Assembly (NCBI GenBank): GCA_001724025.1
Contig: MEDJ01000022.1
Location: 1-64,000, forward strand
Length of the DNA stretch: 64,000 bases
Direction: 5' to 3'
From: Acidobacteria bacterium SCN 69-37
Lineage (GTDB): Bacteria; Acidobacteriota; Vicinamibacteria; Vicinamibacterales; SCN-69-37
Position 1 is the stretch's first letter, and every line of letters begins with the position of its first letter. Shown here piece by piece: positions 33,555-42,710 of the stretch. Made by a program: the position numbers and the translations under genes. The notes under the pieces were generated by a model. It did not search any database. It was not told the DNA's origin and saw nothing but the letters and a program-made list of their open reading frames with translations.

Positions 33555-36500
33555 CTACCGGCGATCGGTGATGATCCAGGCATTCCCGTTCTTCCTCAGC
33601 GTGAGCGTGATTGCCGTCCGGCTCTCCTGGCGCGAGCCGGATCGGGGCTGAACCGCGTGGACCATCTGCGCGCGAACCGTGGCCCCGCTCCCGTCGAGCG
33701 CCACCGTGATGGCACCGAGCGTCATCGACTGGCTGGCGTAGCCGGCGAAGGCCTTACGCAGCGCCGGGGCGTTCACCGACGGGAAGACCCGTACCACGGC
33801 GTCCACGTCGAGGCTGTTGTAGCCCTGCCGATACCGATCCACCACTTGACGAATGGCGCTCTCGTCCGCCTGCCGGGTGTCGACGACGACCTGCTGACTG
33901 TTCTGCCGATCGGCGTCGCGCTGCCGCGCCGCGTCCTGCTCCTGCTGACGCCGCAGATCCTCGGCCGCGCGCCGGCCGTCGGTCGTGGCGGTACCGAACC
34001 GCGCCTCGGCTGTCAGAAAGAGCTGCGCGGACTCGACGGCGCTCGCCTGCTGTCTCGCCTGCGCGAGGACGTTCTCCGCATCGAGAAAACTCGCCAGCGA
34101 CGTGGCCGGGGGACCGATGCCCTGCGCCTGGCCGCGCGCGGCTGTCGCGCGCCGCTCGGCATCCTGACGGATCGCGGCCGCCAGGTTGCCGAAGCGGGTA
34201 TCGCCGGCACGCATCTTCACGCCCGCCTCGATGCGCTCGATGGCGCTGCGCAGGTCGCCGCCGTCGCGCAGCCGTTCCGCGTCGGCGAACAGGTCGTCCA
34301 GCCGGCGATCCTGGGCAGACATCTCGGACGGCCGCTGCGGGGGCGCCTGTGGCGGCACGTCCGCAACCGGCGACGGCACGCTCGCTGACGGCGCCGGCTC
34401 GGGCTCCGCCGGACTCCCGGCCGGCGATTCCGCGGTCCCGGCGGGATTCGAGTCGACGCCTTGCACCGACAGGTTCCCGGCCGTGACATCGGGTGGTGCC
34501 GGAGTGTCGTCCACGGTTGGCGTCTCGCCCGCTCCACCACCGAGGAGCACGAACGCCAGGATGGCGACGACCACGAGTGCGGCAGCGCCGCCGTACTTGA
34601 TCGTATGGCTCAGCCCGCCGGCGCCCGAGCCCGTCGCGTGCGTGTCCGCGAACGCGTCGGTCAGCGCGGCCCCTGCCATCGCGGACGCCGGTCGCGAGGG
34701 ACCGGACGACGGTCCGCTCTCGCGCGCACGCGACGCCTTCGACGGCGCCGTCGTCGGCAGCGCCGGCTGCGGCACAGCCATGGTCGGCTGCTCCTGTACG
34801 GGTGCCGGCGTGGATGCAACGGGTGGAGGCACCTCGCGCCTCAACAGGATGGTGCGATCGTCAGTGGCAACGTCTGGCGAGTCGGCGGGCTGCTGCGCTT
34901 CGGCCGCAGCCGCGGCAGCGGCGGCCTGGTGCCGCGCGGCTTCATCGGCGTGTGTCCGGGCTTGCGCCTCGGCCTGTCGCCTGGTCTCTTCCTCGATCTG
35001 TTGTCGGCTGGCTTCTGCTGCGGCGTGCGCCGCCGCGCGCTGCGCGTCGGCTTCGTACGCGGTAAAGGCGACTAACAGATCCGCGTTGTCGGGGTCGCGT
35101 GCGAGGGCCGGCCGGAGCACCGCCATGGCCGCCTCCGGTCCGCCTTTCGTCCGCCTGGCTGCCTTGATCGCGTCGGCTGCCGCACGCGCGCGCTCCCGGG
35201 CCGCGCGGACTTCGGCATCCCGGCGCGCGCGATCCGCCGCTTCGGCGGCCTGACGCTCGGCGCGCTCGGCCGCCGCACGCTCTTCTTCCGCCAGCCGCAC
35301 GGCTTCCGCCCGCAGACGTTCGAGCGTCTGCGCCACCAGCGGGTGTCCGGGCTGGAACGCGGCAAGCGTGGCCACGCCGTCATCGCGCCGGCCGCTGGCG
35401 AACTGCTGCTCGGCGCCGGCAATCACCTCGCGCACGCGCGCTTCGAGTGCCTCGCGCTGTCGCGCCTCTTCCTGCCGGGCGACCGCATCCTCGAACGCCC
35501 GGCGGACGTCGGCCAGTCGCGGCTCGGACGGATCGATCTCCGCAGCGCGCGCGAGCAGCGACGTCACCGCGGCGAAATCGCCGCTGGCGATGCCGCCGGA
35601 TGCCGCATCGAGCGCGGCTTCGACCTGCTGGGCGTCGATGAGCGCCCGGGCCCGCTCGACGAGACTGTGCGCCGGCGCCTGGTCGGGATCGAGCAGCAGC
35701 ACCTGCTCGGCCGCTGCGATCGCCCCCTCGCCGTCGTGCTCGGCGAGCCTGGCCTCGGCAGCCGCCAGGTGCACCTGGATCTGCTCGGCCCGCCGCCTGG
35801 CGAGTCCCTCGAGATCGGCCTTCCGCCGCGATCCCGACGATGGCGAGGGCGTCGGCCGCGGCTCGCCGGTTCCACCGGTTTCCGGCGCCACGCCCAGCAC
35901 ACGCGACGATTCGGACGTCGAGAGCCGCAGGCGCGCCTGCGCGATGTCCTGGCGCATGGCCGCCAGGTCCGGATACCGCCGGTCCGGTTCCTTTTCGAGC
36001 GCACACTCGACGATGCGCACGATGTCGGCGTCGATGTCCTGCACGATTGCCGGCAGTGGCTCGGGCTGGCCCGACAGGATCTTGTTGAGGATCCCGGCCA
36101 TCAACCCGCCGGGAAACGCCTGCCGGTACGACAGCAGTTCGTAGAAGACGGCGCCGACGGCGAACAGATCGCTGCGCAGATCGACGGACTGGCCGCTCAC
36201 CTGCTCGGGCGACATGTAGTTGAGCGTGCCGATCAGCATGCCCGCCTGGGTCATGCTCGACGACTCGGCCGCGCGGGCGATGCCGAAGTCGAGGATCTTC
36301 AACGACCCGTCGGCATCGATCATCAGGTTGGCGGGCTTGACATCGCGATGGATGATGCCGCGACGGTGCGCAAAGCCCAGGCCGTCGCAGAGCGCCTCCA
36401 TCAGTTCCAGCTTGCGGACCAGCGGCATCGCGACGTTGCCGCGCACGACCTCGGCAAGCGTCTGCCCCTGGATGTACTCCATGGCGATGAAGGGCTGCCC

Positions 36501-36734
36501 GTCGTGCTCGCCCACGTCGAAGATCGTGACGATGTTCGGGTGTCGCAGGCGTGCGGCCGCGCGCGCCTCGCGCGCGAACCGTTCACGCAGGTCGTCGTCA
36601 TCGTCGCGGAGCAGCTTGATGGCGAGTTGGCGATCGAGCTTCGGATCGAGCGCGAGGAACAACGCGCCCATGCCGCCACGACCGATCGCTCCGAGGATCT
36701 CGTAGCGGCCGATGGTGGTCGGCTGGCTGCTCAC
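33555..36734 (-). CDS. Large transmembrane Ser/Thr kinase with NTF2-like C-terminus
   Basis: 1059 residues. Kinase domain about 10-270 (GRGGMGALF, AIKLL, IIHRDVKPANLM, DFGIAR). Residues about 300-640 are a very long Ala/Glu/Arg-rich coiled coil with helical repeats. One membrane helix at about 710-732 (AALVVVAILAFVLLGG). Outside: Pro-rich linker, helical segment, and a C-terminal domain (about 950-1059, ESAIRQVVDRYRQGYNSLDVDAVVRVFPS) with an NTF2/SnoaL-like pattern that may bind a ligand. GTG 36734 overlaps the upstream cNMP-FHA stop as GTGA. The PP2C gene follows. Likely kinase for the FHA proteins of the exporter; unproven. Confidence 0.92.
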   Translation of the reverse strand: MSSQPTTIGRYEILGAIGRGGMGALFLALDPKLDRQLAIKLLRDDDDDLRERFAREARAAARLRHPNIVTIFDVGEHDGQPFIAMEYIQGQTLAEVVRGNVAMPLVRKLELMEALCDGLGFAHRRGIIHRDVKPANLMIDADGSLKILDFGIARAAESSSMTQAGMLIGTLNYMSPEQVSGQSVDLRSDLFAVGAVFYELLSYRQAFPGGLMAGILNKILSGQPEPLPAIVQDIDADIVRIVECALEKEPDRRYPDLAAMRQDIAQARLRLSTSESSRVLGVAPETGGTGEPRPTPSPSSGSRRKADLEGLARRRAEQIQVHLAAAEARLAEHDGEGAIAAAEQVLLLDPDQAPAHSLVERARALIDAQQVEAALDAASGGIASGDFAAVTSLLARAAEIDPSEPRLADVRRAFEDAVARQEEARQREALEARVREVIAGAEQQFASGRRDDGVATLAAFQPGHPLVAQTLERLRAEAVRLAEEERAAAERAERQAAEAADRARRDAEVRAARERARAAADAIKAARRTKGGPEAAMAVLRPALARDPDNADLLVAFTAYEADAQRAAAHAAAEASRQQIEEETRRQAEAQARTHADEAARHQAAAAAAAAEAQQPADSPDVATDDRTILLRREVPPPVASTPAPVQEQPTMAVPQPALPTTAPSKASRARESGPSSGPSRPASAMAGAALTDAFADTHATGSGAGGLSHTIKYGGAAALVVVAILAFVLLGGGAGETPTVDDTPAPPDVTAGNLSVQGVDSNPAGTAESPAGSPAEPEPAPSASVPSPVADVPPQAPPQRPSEMSAQDRRLDDLFADAERLRDGGDLRSAIERIEAGVKMRAGDTRFGNLAAAIRQDAERRATAARGQAQGIGPPATSLASFLDAENVLAQARQQASAVESAQLFLTAEARFGTATTDGRRAAEDLRRQQEQDAARQRDADRQNSQQVVVDTRQADESAIRQVVDRYRQGYNSLDVDAVVRVFPSVNAPALRKAFAGYASQSMTLGAITVALDGSGATVRAQMVHAVQPRSGSRQESRTAITLTLRKNGNAWIITDRR

Positions 36735-37483
36735 GCCAGGCCCCCGCGAGGGGCCCCGCGGTACACGGTCCTGACGACGCCGAACTGCACCTGGTCGCCG
36801 TCGCGCAGTTCGATCTCGTCATCAGCCGCCAGACGGGATCCGTTGACGAACGTGCCGTTGCGCCCCCTGGCCTCGCGAACGAACACACGATCGCCCCGCC
36901 TGGCGAGCGTCGCGTGCTGCCGGCTGAGCGTGCGCTGCCCGTCGAGCGCCGTGAGATCGATCGCGGGCACGAACCCCGCACTCGCATCGCGTCGTCCGAC
37001 GATGGCCGCGTCGAGATCGGCGATCGGAAACTCCTCGCCCGTCTCGGCCGCCACGAGCCTGGGGTCACCACCGGCCGCGACGGGATCGCCCTCGCGATCC
37101 GCCGTCGTGCGGGACTGTGCGCGCAGCGTCGCGAGATGGCGCGCAGTCTGCTGCAGCATCGCCACGGCCACCTGCGGCGCCTCGGCCACGACGCGATCGA
37201 AGGCGGCACGATCGAGCCGAATCAGCCGCACCTCGGTCGCAGCCCGCGCCGAGACGTCTCGCGGGCCATCCTCGAACAGCGCCGATTCGCCGAAGATGCC
37301 GCCACTGCCGATCGTCGTCAACACCCGATCGCCAGCCGCCAGCAGATCGACGTGGCCATCCCTGACGATGCACACGTCGGTGCCCGTGTCGCCCTCGCGG
37401 AAGACGAACTCCCCGGCCGCCAGCGTGGTGGTGAAGCGGCCGAGATCGTCGAGGTCGGGCCCTGCCGCGTCCGTACCTGCCAT
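36731..37483 (-). CDS. Cyclic-nucleotide-binding plus FHA domain protein
   Basis: 250 residues. About 12-115 is a cNMP-binding/Crp-like domain (LAAGEFVFREGDTGTDVCIVRDG ... GGIFGESALFEDGPRDVSARA, with the phosphate-binding GESALFEDGPRDVSA cassette). About 150-245 is an FHA domain (RTLSRQHATL, ARGRNGTFVNGSRL). There is no DNA-binding or catalytic part, so it looks like an adaptor joining a nucleotide signal to phospho-Thr recognition. It starts 3 bp after the outer-membrane gene stop and overlaps the kinase start. Confidence 0.92.
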   Translation of the reverse strand: MAGTDAAGPDLDDLGRFTTTLAAGEFVFREGDTGTDVCIVRDGHVDLLAAGDRVLTTIGSGGIFGESALFEDGPRDVSARAATEVRLIRLDRAAFDRVVAEAPQVAVAMLQQTARHLATLRAQSRTTADREGDPVAAGGDPRLVAAETGEEFPIADLDAAIVGRRDASAGFVPAIDLTALDGQRTLSRQHATLARRGDRVFVREARGRNGTFVNGSRLAADDEIELRDGDQVQFGVVRTVYRGAPRGGLA

Positions 37484-37486
37484 CGA

Positions 37487-38851
37487 TCAGTAGCTCCTGG
37501 TCAGGGAAAACACCGCCGTCGGCCCCGGCTGCAGGCCGTCCCTGCCGATCGGGAACACCACGCTCATCTGCCCGAGCAGATCGCCGGGCAGCGACAGCCG
37601 GACGCCGCCGGCCCCGAGCGTCTGCGTCACCGTGCGCGCGTCGCCGGCCACGAGCGCCCCCTCGGCGAGGAACGTCCCGCCGCCTACGCCGCGGCCCGGG
37701 AACTCGAGGGTCGTGGTGGAGAGCGTGCGCAGACCGTCGATGCGGCGCGCGGCCACGTCGAAGACGAGCGCCACGTATCGCGAGATCCCCGCGTCGACAC
37801 CGGCCGACACGCCCACCTCGTCCGGCACGCGACGATCCACGTCACCGCCGAGCTTCGCACTCAGATCGCCATCGGACCAGGTGTAGTCGACCCGCACGCG
37901 CGGCACGACACGGCCGATCGCGCCGGACACGGCCACGTACGGCCGCACCTGCCAGGCACCGATCCCGATGAAGTCGTCGACGCGGCCCGTCGGCACGCGC
38001 ACGTCCGCGCCCGCGGCCACGGCGCCGGCCAGCCGCACCTTGGCGCGCACCAGGATGTCGCCGACGCCGCGCCCCTCGCTGCTGCCGTGGCACTGGAGCG
38101 CGTCGGGATCGAAGCCGGCCTCGAGTTCCGAGCAGTATCGTGGCAGCGTGCGATTGGCGCCGCCGATCGGATCGAACTGGTGCTCGGTCTGTCCCGGATA
38201 GATGGACGATCCCGTGCGGATGATCCGGCTCGTCACACGTGCGTCGGCGTGCATCTGGACGAACGGGACGATGACGCCGAGATCCACGCGATCGCTCAGC
38301 CCGTACGTGAGCGCCAGCGAGGCGACCTTGCGGTTGAGCCGCAGCGAAACGACCTGCTGCATCAGATCCCTGTCGGCCGCGGTGCCGGTGACGGCCGCGT
38401 GCGGCAGGAAGAGGTTCATGTCGCTCGCGCGCAGATCGATGTCATCGAGCGTATCGAACGTGGTGGCCTGGTAGCCCAGCGCGAACGCCCAGTTCCCGGC
38501 GCCAATCGTCAGCGCCGTTTCGGCACCGCCACCGGCAGCGGCCGGCAGCGATCGGCCCTCGGCCATCGGGGTCGCGGCGGCCAGCGCGCTCGGGCCGAAC
38601 GCGAAGCCACCGGCCTGCAGCGCCATCACGCGATTGAGTTCGTACACGCCGGCGAGTGTCGCGGGATCGGGCGCGAAGTGCCCGCGGTGATCGCCCACGG
38701 TGCCCGGCGCAACGACCGCCGCCTCGGCCGAGAGACTCGGCAGCAATTCCGCCAGGGGCGTCGTCGATTGCGCCGTCGCCGTGGCCGCGAAGGCCAGCAC
38801 CATCGTGCCGGCGGCCACGAACCTCGCTGATGTCCTGTTCCTGTTGTTCAT
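37487..38851 (-). CDS. Outer-membrane beta-barrel-like protein (paralogue 2)
   Basis: 454 residues. Signal peptide FVAAGTMVLAFAATATAQS; beta-strand-rich throughout; ends with an aromatic Tyr (FSLTRSY), as barrel proteins do. Shares several blocks with the protein at 31332-32627. Two Cys (about 245-265) may form a loop disulfide. ATG 38851 overlaps the LanM stop as ATGA, which ties its translation directly to the synthetase. It could be an export or immunity component, or an unrelated channel; nothing in the sequence decides this. Confidence 0.75.
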   Translation of the reverse strand: MNNRNRTSARFVAAGTMVLAFAATATAQSTTPLAELLPSLSAEAAVVAPGTVGDHRGHFAPDPATLAGVYELNRVMALQAGGFAFGPSALAAATPMAEGRSLPAAAGGGAETALTIGAGNWAFALGYQATTFDTLDDIDLRASDMNLFLPHAAVTGTAADRDLMQQVVSLRLNRKVASLALTYGLSDRVDLGVIVPFVQMHADARVTSRIIRTGSSIYPGQTEHQFDPIGGANRTLPRYCSELEAGFDPDALQCHGSSEGRGVGDILVRAKVRLAGAVAAGADVRVPTGRVDDFIGIGAWQVRPYVAVSGAIGRVVPRVRVDYTWSDGDLSAKLGGDVDRRVPDEVGVSAGVDAGISRYVALVFDVAARRIDGLRTLSTTTLEFPGRGVGGGTFLAEGALVAGDARTVTQTLGAGGVRLSLPGDLLGQMSVVFPIGRDGLQPGPTAVFSLTRSY

Positions 38852-41800
38852 GATGTGCACTCCGTGCCGACCGTGGCCGGGGACAGCGCCGCCGGACGGT
38901 GGGCACGGTGTCCGGTGCCATGCACCCCGGTGGAACAATAACGCAGAGTCGCCCGCGGCGGGTCGAACGCCGCGATCGAGGGCAGCGTGGCCGGCGCCGC
39001 CACGCGCAACAACGTGTAACCGATGCCCGACAGGCCCTGGAAGAACCCCGGATCGAACACGCGATAGTCCGTGCCCACACCGCTCAGACGGAAGTGTCCC
39101 CGTCGGCGCGCGCGCTGTACCACGCGCTGCGCCAGGGCGCGGGCCGCATCGATGGCCTCACCGCGGCCCGTCTGCGCGGCCACGTTCAGCAGAACCTCCG
39201 CGCGGCCGAGCGTGCCGCAGCAGACGTGATCCGCCTGCGCCGGCTGCCACCCCGCGATCGCCCGCGCACCGGATTCGATGCCGGCCGTCAGCGCCGCCGA
39301 AGGCCGAATCGCGGCTGCCGAGAGCGACGCCAGCACGATGCCCGGCGCGCCGTGACACCAGCCGTGCATCACGCCACCGACGGCCGCGCCGTCACCTGTC
39401 GTCGCGATCGGCCAGTTCGCCGCGCTCGCGAGGTACTGGCGTCGCACGAAGCCGAAGGCCTGCCTCGCCCGATGGGCGAATGCCGGCTCGCCGGTGACGG
39501 CCGCGAGCCGGGCCAGCGCCGCGGCCATGCCCGCGGCCCCGTGGGCAAACCCCAGGAGCCGGACGCCGTCGTCCGACGGCCAGGCTCCGTCGCGTTGTCG
39601 CGCGACAATCTGCCTGCCGCACGCGACGGCGCGGTCGAGCACGCGATCGTCGCTCGTGACGTCGTACAGCGCGAGCAGCGCGAGCACGGCGCCGGCGCTG
39701 CCATCGATCACGTCGACGGGCCTGTCGACCGCCAGTCGCGCGGGCAGAGCGACGGCCAGGCTCGTTGCGATCTCGAGCCAGTCATCCTCGCCGGTCAGCG
39801 CCGCGAGCAGGGTGGTGCCGTAGACGATGGCGCCGAGGCCGTTGCCGCCGCCGAAGGACTCGCCGGGCCACGAGGTCGCGCCGTGCCTGACCGCGTGCGC
39901 GCGAAGCGGGGCGCGCGCATCGCGCGCCGCGTCGGCCCACTCGACGTCGCCCGTCGCGCGCGCCAGTGCGGCCAGGAACAACGCCGGACCGAGACTGCCG
40001 TCGTACAGGTGGTGATCGCGCCAGCCGGGACCACCGACAATCGGTCGATAGCGCCAGACGAGGCCACCGCCGGTAATGCGCTCGGCCCGCGCGAGCAGCA
40101 CGCGCGCCACCCACAATGCCGCCTCGCCGGGCTCGGACGAACCGGCCGCGGGCGACGATGGCACCGCGCCGCATGCGTCGTATCTCGACTCCACGGACTC
40201 GGACAACGCGCGACGCAGGATCGCGATCTGCGCGGCGAGATCGGCGAAGGACATCGCGTGCAGCCGATTGGCGGCCGCCCCGAGACCCGACCGCGCGAAG
40301 AACCCGCGCGCCAGGATCCGGTCGCCGGCCATCCCGTCGATCCCGTCGGCCTCGACAGTGAAATACGGCACGTCGAGCGCGAGCAGCGCACGACGTTCTT
40401 CCACGGCCACGGGCCAGAGCGCCGGGCGCTCCACCGACCTCGCGTAGCCGCGATGGAGCACGTCGACGGCCGCGCTGGCCGTGACGCCGTCGCCCTGATA
40501 TTTCGGTGTCGCGAGCAGGTGCGCGAGCATCGCGTACTGGTTCGTCGGTCGCGGCAGCACGCGGACGTGGCACGCCGCCAGCGCGGCCAGCGGTCCGCCG
40601 GGGGCGAGCAGGTCGTCGCGCCGCAGGAGCAGCAGCCGATACGCCTGCGAGAACCCGGCCACCAGCGCGCCCACGTACGCACCGGGCCGCTGCACGTCGT
40701 CGCCCACGATCACCTGGTGCGTGCCTGTCGTCGCGAAGGTCGAGACCTCTTCGACGCGAAGATCGGCGGTGCCGCACGCCTTCCACACGCGCGTCGCAAA
40801 CGGCAGCGTGCCTGTCGTCGCACCGCGCAGGCCGCCGGCATCGTGCGGGTCGCCGTCGGGCGTGAGATCGACGAGCGACAGCAACCCTGTTGCCAGGCAC
40901 CAGGCGGACGACGATGCGACACCGTCGTGTCCATGGCCCCGGGCAGCGGTCTGCGTGTCGGGCTGGAGCAGCAGTTCGAGATCGACGAGCACCGGACCGT
41001 CGCTGGTGGCGACCACGTTCTCGCGGTGCAGATCGCGCGCCCCGAGTGCGGCGGTCACGCACATCAGCGCGCCCGCCTGCTGAAAATACACGGCCGCCTC
41101 GGCGCGCGATGCCCGTCGTGCGTGCGCCGCATACGCCACCCAGCCATACGCGCCGCGGTCGCACGCGACCGGCGCGGGCAGCGCGTGATCGAGCCCGGTA
41201 TTCAGCCAGTGCACCAGGTCGCCGAACACCTGTTCGATCCGCACGCTGCGCGGCTTGTAGACCACGCGGAGACCCGAAGCGAAGGTGAGTGCGTGCACGC
41301 GGCGGCGGCCGTTGTGCGGATCCGACAGCGCGAGGCGGATCGCGACGAGCGGACCAGGATCGGTGCCGCCGCCGAAGGTCCCGGCCAGGATCCCGCGATC
41401 GGTATCGAGCCGCACGACGAACTCTGCCGTGGCGGCCGTCCACAGCTCCATGACCATGGCCAGTTGCCTGGCAAGTGCGGCGTAGCGAATCAGGAAATCA
41501 ATGAGGCCGCCGTCGAGCATGGCCTCGACGAACGACACGTAGGGCGTCGTCCGATCGGGGGTATCCGGCCCGGCGGGTGTTGTCGGAGCGATGTGTGTCC
41601 GGAACGACTCGAACATTGCGAGGTCGCCGTAGCGGCCGATCTCGTGTGCGAGCTGCTCGTCGAAGGCCTGGAACACCGCCGGATCGACGACATCCGCGCT
41701 GCCGTGTGGCAGCCGGGCCATCAACTCGCGCCGCGCGGCACGTCGTGCAGGTTCCCACACCGCGTCGAAGGGACGTCCCGTGTCGGACCTCTCGCGATCG

Positions 41801-42129
41801 AGCCTCCGCCCGGCACGGAAATCGGCCAGGACATCGTCGGCCTCGGCGCACAGACGATCGATCCAGATGATCCAGTCGGTGGCGACGTTCAGGGTACGTT
41901 CGAAATCCGGTGAGACGACGCGTGCGGCCGAAGCGGGATCGAGTCCGTCCCAGCTCAGTCGTCGCGCGAACGCGGCCGGATCGTTCGGGGCGAATGCCTG
42001 CTGCCAACGCGCCATCCGATCGGCGGCATCTGCCGGCACGCCCCCGTCGTCACCACGGGTCTGACGCCGCTCGTCGATCGTGGCGGCGCGCGTGGCAATC
42101 ACCAGGCGGGCAGACGGCGAGAGGTGCAT
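38848..42129 (-). CDS. lanM: Class II lanthipeptide synthetase LanM, CCG type
   Basis: Bifunctional enzyme: phosphorylates and dehydrates Ser/Thr of the precursor, then adds Cys thiols to form (methyl)lanthionine rings. 1093 residues. Dehydratase domain about 130-560 (VVYKPRSVRIEQVFGDLVHWLN, GARDLHRENVV, VLVDLELLLQP). LanC-like cyclase about 690-1060 with GGGNGLGAIVYG, GFAHGAAGMAAAL, HGWCHGAPGI (zinc Cys near 921) and CCGTLGRAE near 973. The second zinc motif is Cys-Cys-Gly rather than Cys-His-Gly, as in the promiscuous ProcM-type enzymes. I choose ATG 42129 because the alternative 42186 would place a perfect hairpin inside the gene. Its stop overlaps the next gene as ATGA. Confidence 0.93.
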   Translation of the reverse strand: MHLSPSARLVIATRAATIDERRQTRGDDGGVPADAADRMARWQQAFAPNDPAAFARRLSWDGLDPASAARVVSPDFERTLNVATDWIIWIDRLCAEADDVLADFRAGRRLDRERSDTGRPFDAVWEPARRAARRELMARLPHGSADVVDPAVFQAFDEQLAHEIGRYGDLAMFESFRTHIAPTTPAGPDTPDRTTPYVSFVEAMLDGGLIDFLIRYAALARQLAMVMELWTAATAEFVVRLDTDRGILAGTFGGGTDPGPLVAIRLALSDPHNGRRRVHALTFASGLRVVYKPRSVRIEQVFGDLVHWLNTGLDHALPAPVACDRGAYGWVAYAAHARRASRAEAAVYFQQAGALMCVTAALGARDLHRENVVATSDGPVLVDLELLLQPDTQTAARGHGHDGVASSSAWCLATGLLSLVDLTPDGDPHDAGGLRGATTGTLPFATRVWKACGTADLRVEEVSTFATTGTHQVIVGDDVQRPGAYVGALVAGFSQAYRLLLLRRDDLLAPGGPLAALAACHVRVLPRPTNQYAMLAHLLATPKYQGDGVTASAAVDVLHRGYARSVERPALWPVAVEERRALLALDVPYFTVEADGIDGMAGDRILARGFFARSGLGAAANRLHAMSFADLAAQIAILRRALSESVESRYDACGAVPSSPAAGSSEPGEAALWVARVLLARAERITGGGLVWRYRPIVGGPGWRDHHLYDGSLGPALFLAALARATGDVEWADAARDARAPLRAHAVRHGATSWPGESFGGGNGLGAIVYGTTLLAALTGEDDWLEIATSLAVALPARLAVDRPVDVIDGSAGAVLALLALYDVTSDDRVLDRAVACGRQIVARQRDGAWPSDDGVRLLGFAHGAAGMAAALARLAAVTGEPAFAHRARQAFGFVRRQYLASAANWPIATTGDGAAVGGVMHGWCHGAPGIVLASLSAAAIRPSAALTAGIESGARAIAGWQPAQADHVCCGTLGRAEVLLNVAAQTGRGEAIDAARALAQRVVQRARRRGHFRLSGVGTDYRVFDPGFFQGLSGIGYTLLRVAAPATLPSIAAFDPPRATLRYCSTGVHGTGHRAHRPAALSPATVGTECTS

Positions 42130-42159
42130 GGCAGCAGGAGACGACGCGAAAGACGACGA

Positions 42160-42182
42160 GGCGGGATCGCGACGATCCCGCC
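42160..42182 (-). terminator. Hairpin between precursor and lanM (probable attenuator)
   Basis: GGCGGGATCG and CGATCCCGCC form a perfect 10-bp stem with a 3-nt loop. It lies 16 nt after the precursor stop and 30 nt before the lanM ATG. No T-run, so it likely lowers rather than stops read-through, or protects precursor mRNA, giving more peptide than enzyme. Confidence 0.6.
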
Positions 42183-42198
42183 CCATCTGCCGCGTGGA

Positions 42199-42531
42199 TC
42201 AGAGGTTGATCTGCGTGACGGTGTTGCCGGCCGCGGCGCCACCGAGCGCGAGCGCCGTGCACTCGGCCTGGATGTCCTGCTTGCCGCCAGCGACCTTCTC
42301 GAGGTCCGCATCGCTCAGCTCGCCCTCGGGCGCGGCGTACGGAATCACCACGTGCACCGTGTCGGCCGTGTCGGCCACGGCAACGACCTTCGTCCCGCCG
42401 AGCTTCGTGTTGAGCTGCTTCTCGATCGTGCCCTTCGGATCCTTCAGCAGCGCATCGCGATACTTCGGGTTCTCCGCCGCGAACTTGCCCACCAGATCCT
42501 GCACTTCACCACGCGTCATCGCCTGCGACAT
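42199..42531 (-). CDS. NHLP-leader lanthipeptide precursor
   Basis: 110 residues. Residues 1-83 form a nitrile-hydratase-alpha-like leader (NHLP family): KFAAENPKYRDALLKDPKG, DTADTVHVVIPY, then ELSDADLEKVAGG ending in the double-Gly cleavage site for a C39 peptidase. The 27-residue core (84-110) begins KQDIQ and ends QINL. It has a single Cys (91), Thr at 92, 104 and 106, and no Ser; nothing dehydratable lies before the Cys. At most one ring can form, and only in the Cys-to-Thr direction. GAGAGG about 7 nt before ATG 42531 supports this start; the longer frame crosses the sigma-54 promoter. Confidence 0.93.
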   Translation of the reverse strand: MSQAMTRGEVQDLVGKFAAENPKYRDALLKDPKGTIEKQLNTKLGGTKVVAVADTADTVHVVIPYAAPEGELSDADLEKVAGGKQDIQAECTALALGGAAAGNTVTQINL

Positions 42532-42621
42532 GATCAACCTCTCTTCGTCATTACACGACTGAAACCCGAACGACGTTATTGCCGCTCGAATCACGGTGCC
42601 GATTCGGCATGCCCTCCATAT

Positions 42622-42637
42622 AGCAACTGGCGGGCCA
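42622..42637 (-). promoter_or_regulatory. Sigma-54 promoter of the precursor/lanM operon
   Basis: The minus strand from 42638 reads TTGGCCCGCCAGTTGCT, against the consensus YTGGCACGrNNNTTGCW: only the A and R positions differ. GG (42636-42635) and GC (42624-42623) have the required 12-bp offset. Transcription would start near 42611, giving about 80 nt of leader before ATG 42531. The bEBP gene next door makes this more credible. Confidence 0.75.
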
Positions 42638-42710
42638 ACCATGCCGTTTTCCGCAACACCCGGTATTTCTGCGACTTGCCGCGATCGACAGTCAGGCGCG
42701 CACGTCCCGG

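Noticed and set aside
42130-42186. Longer lanM start at 42186
   Set aside because: It would encode the perfect hairpin and a low-complexity stretch; no ribosome site is seen, and family-like sequence begins after 42129.
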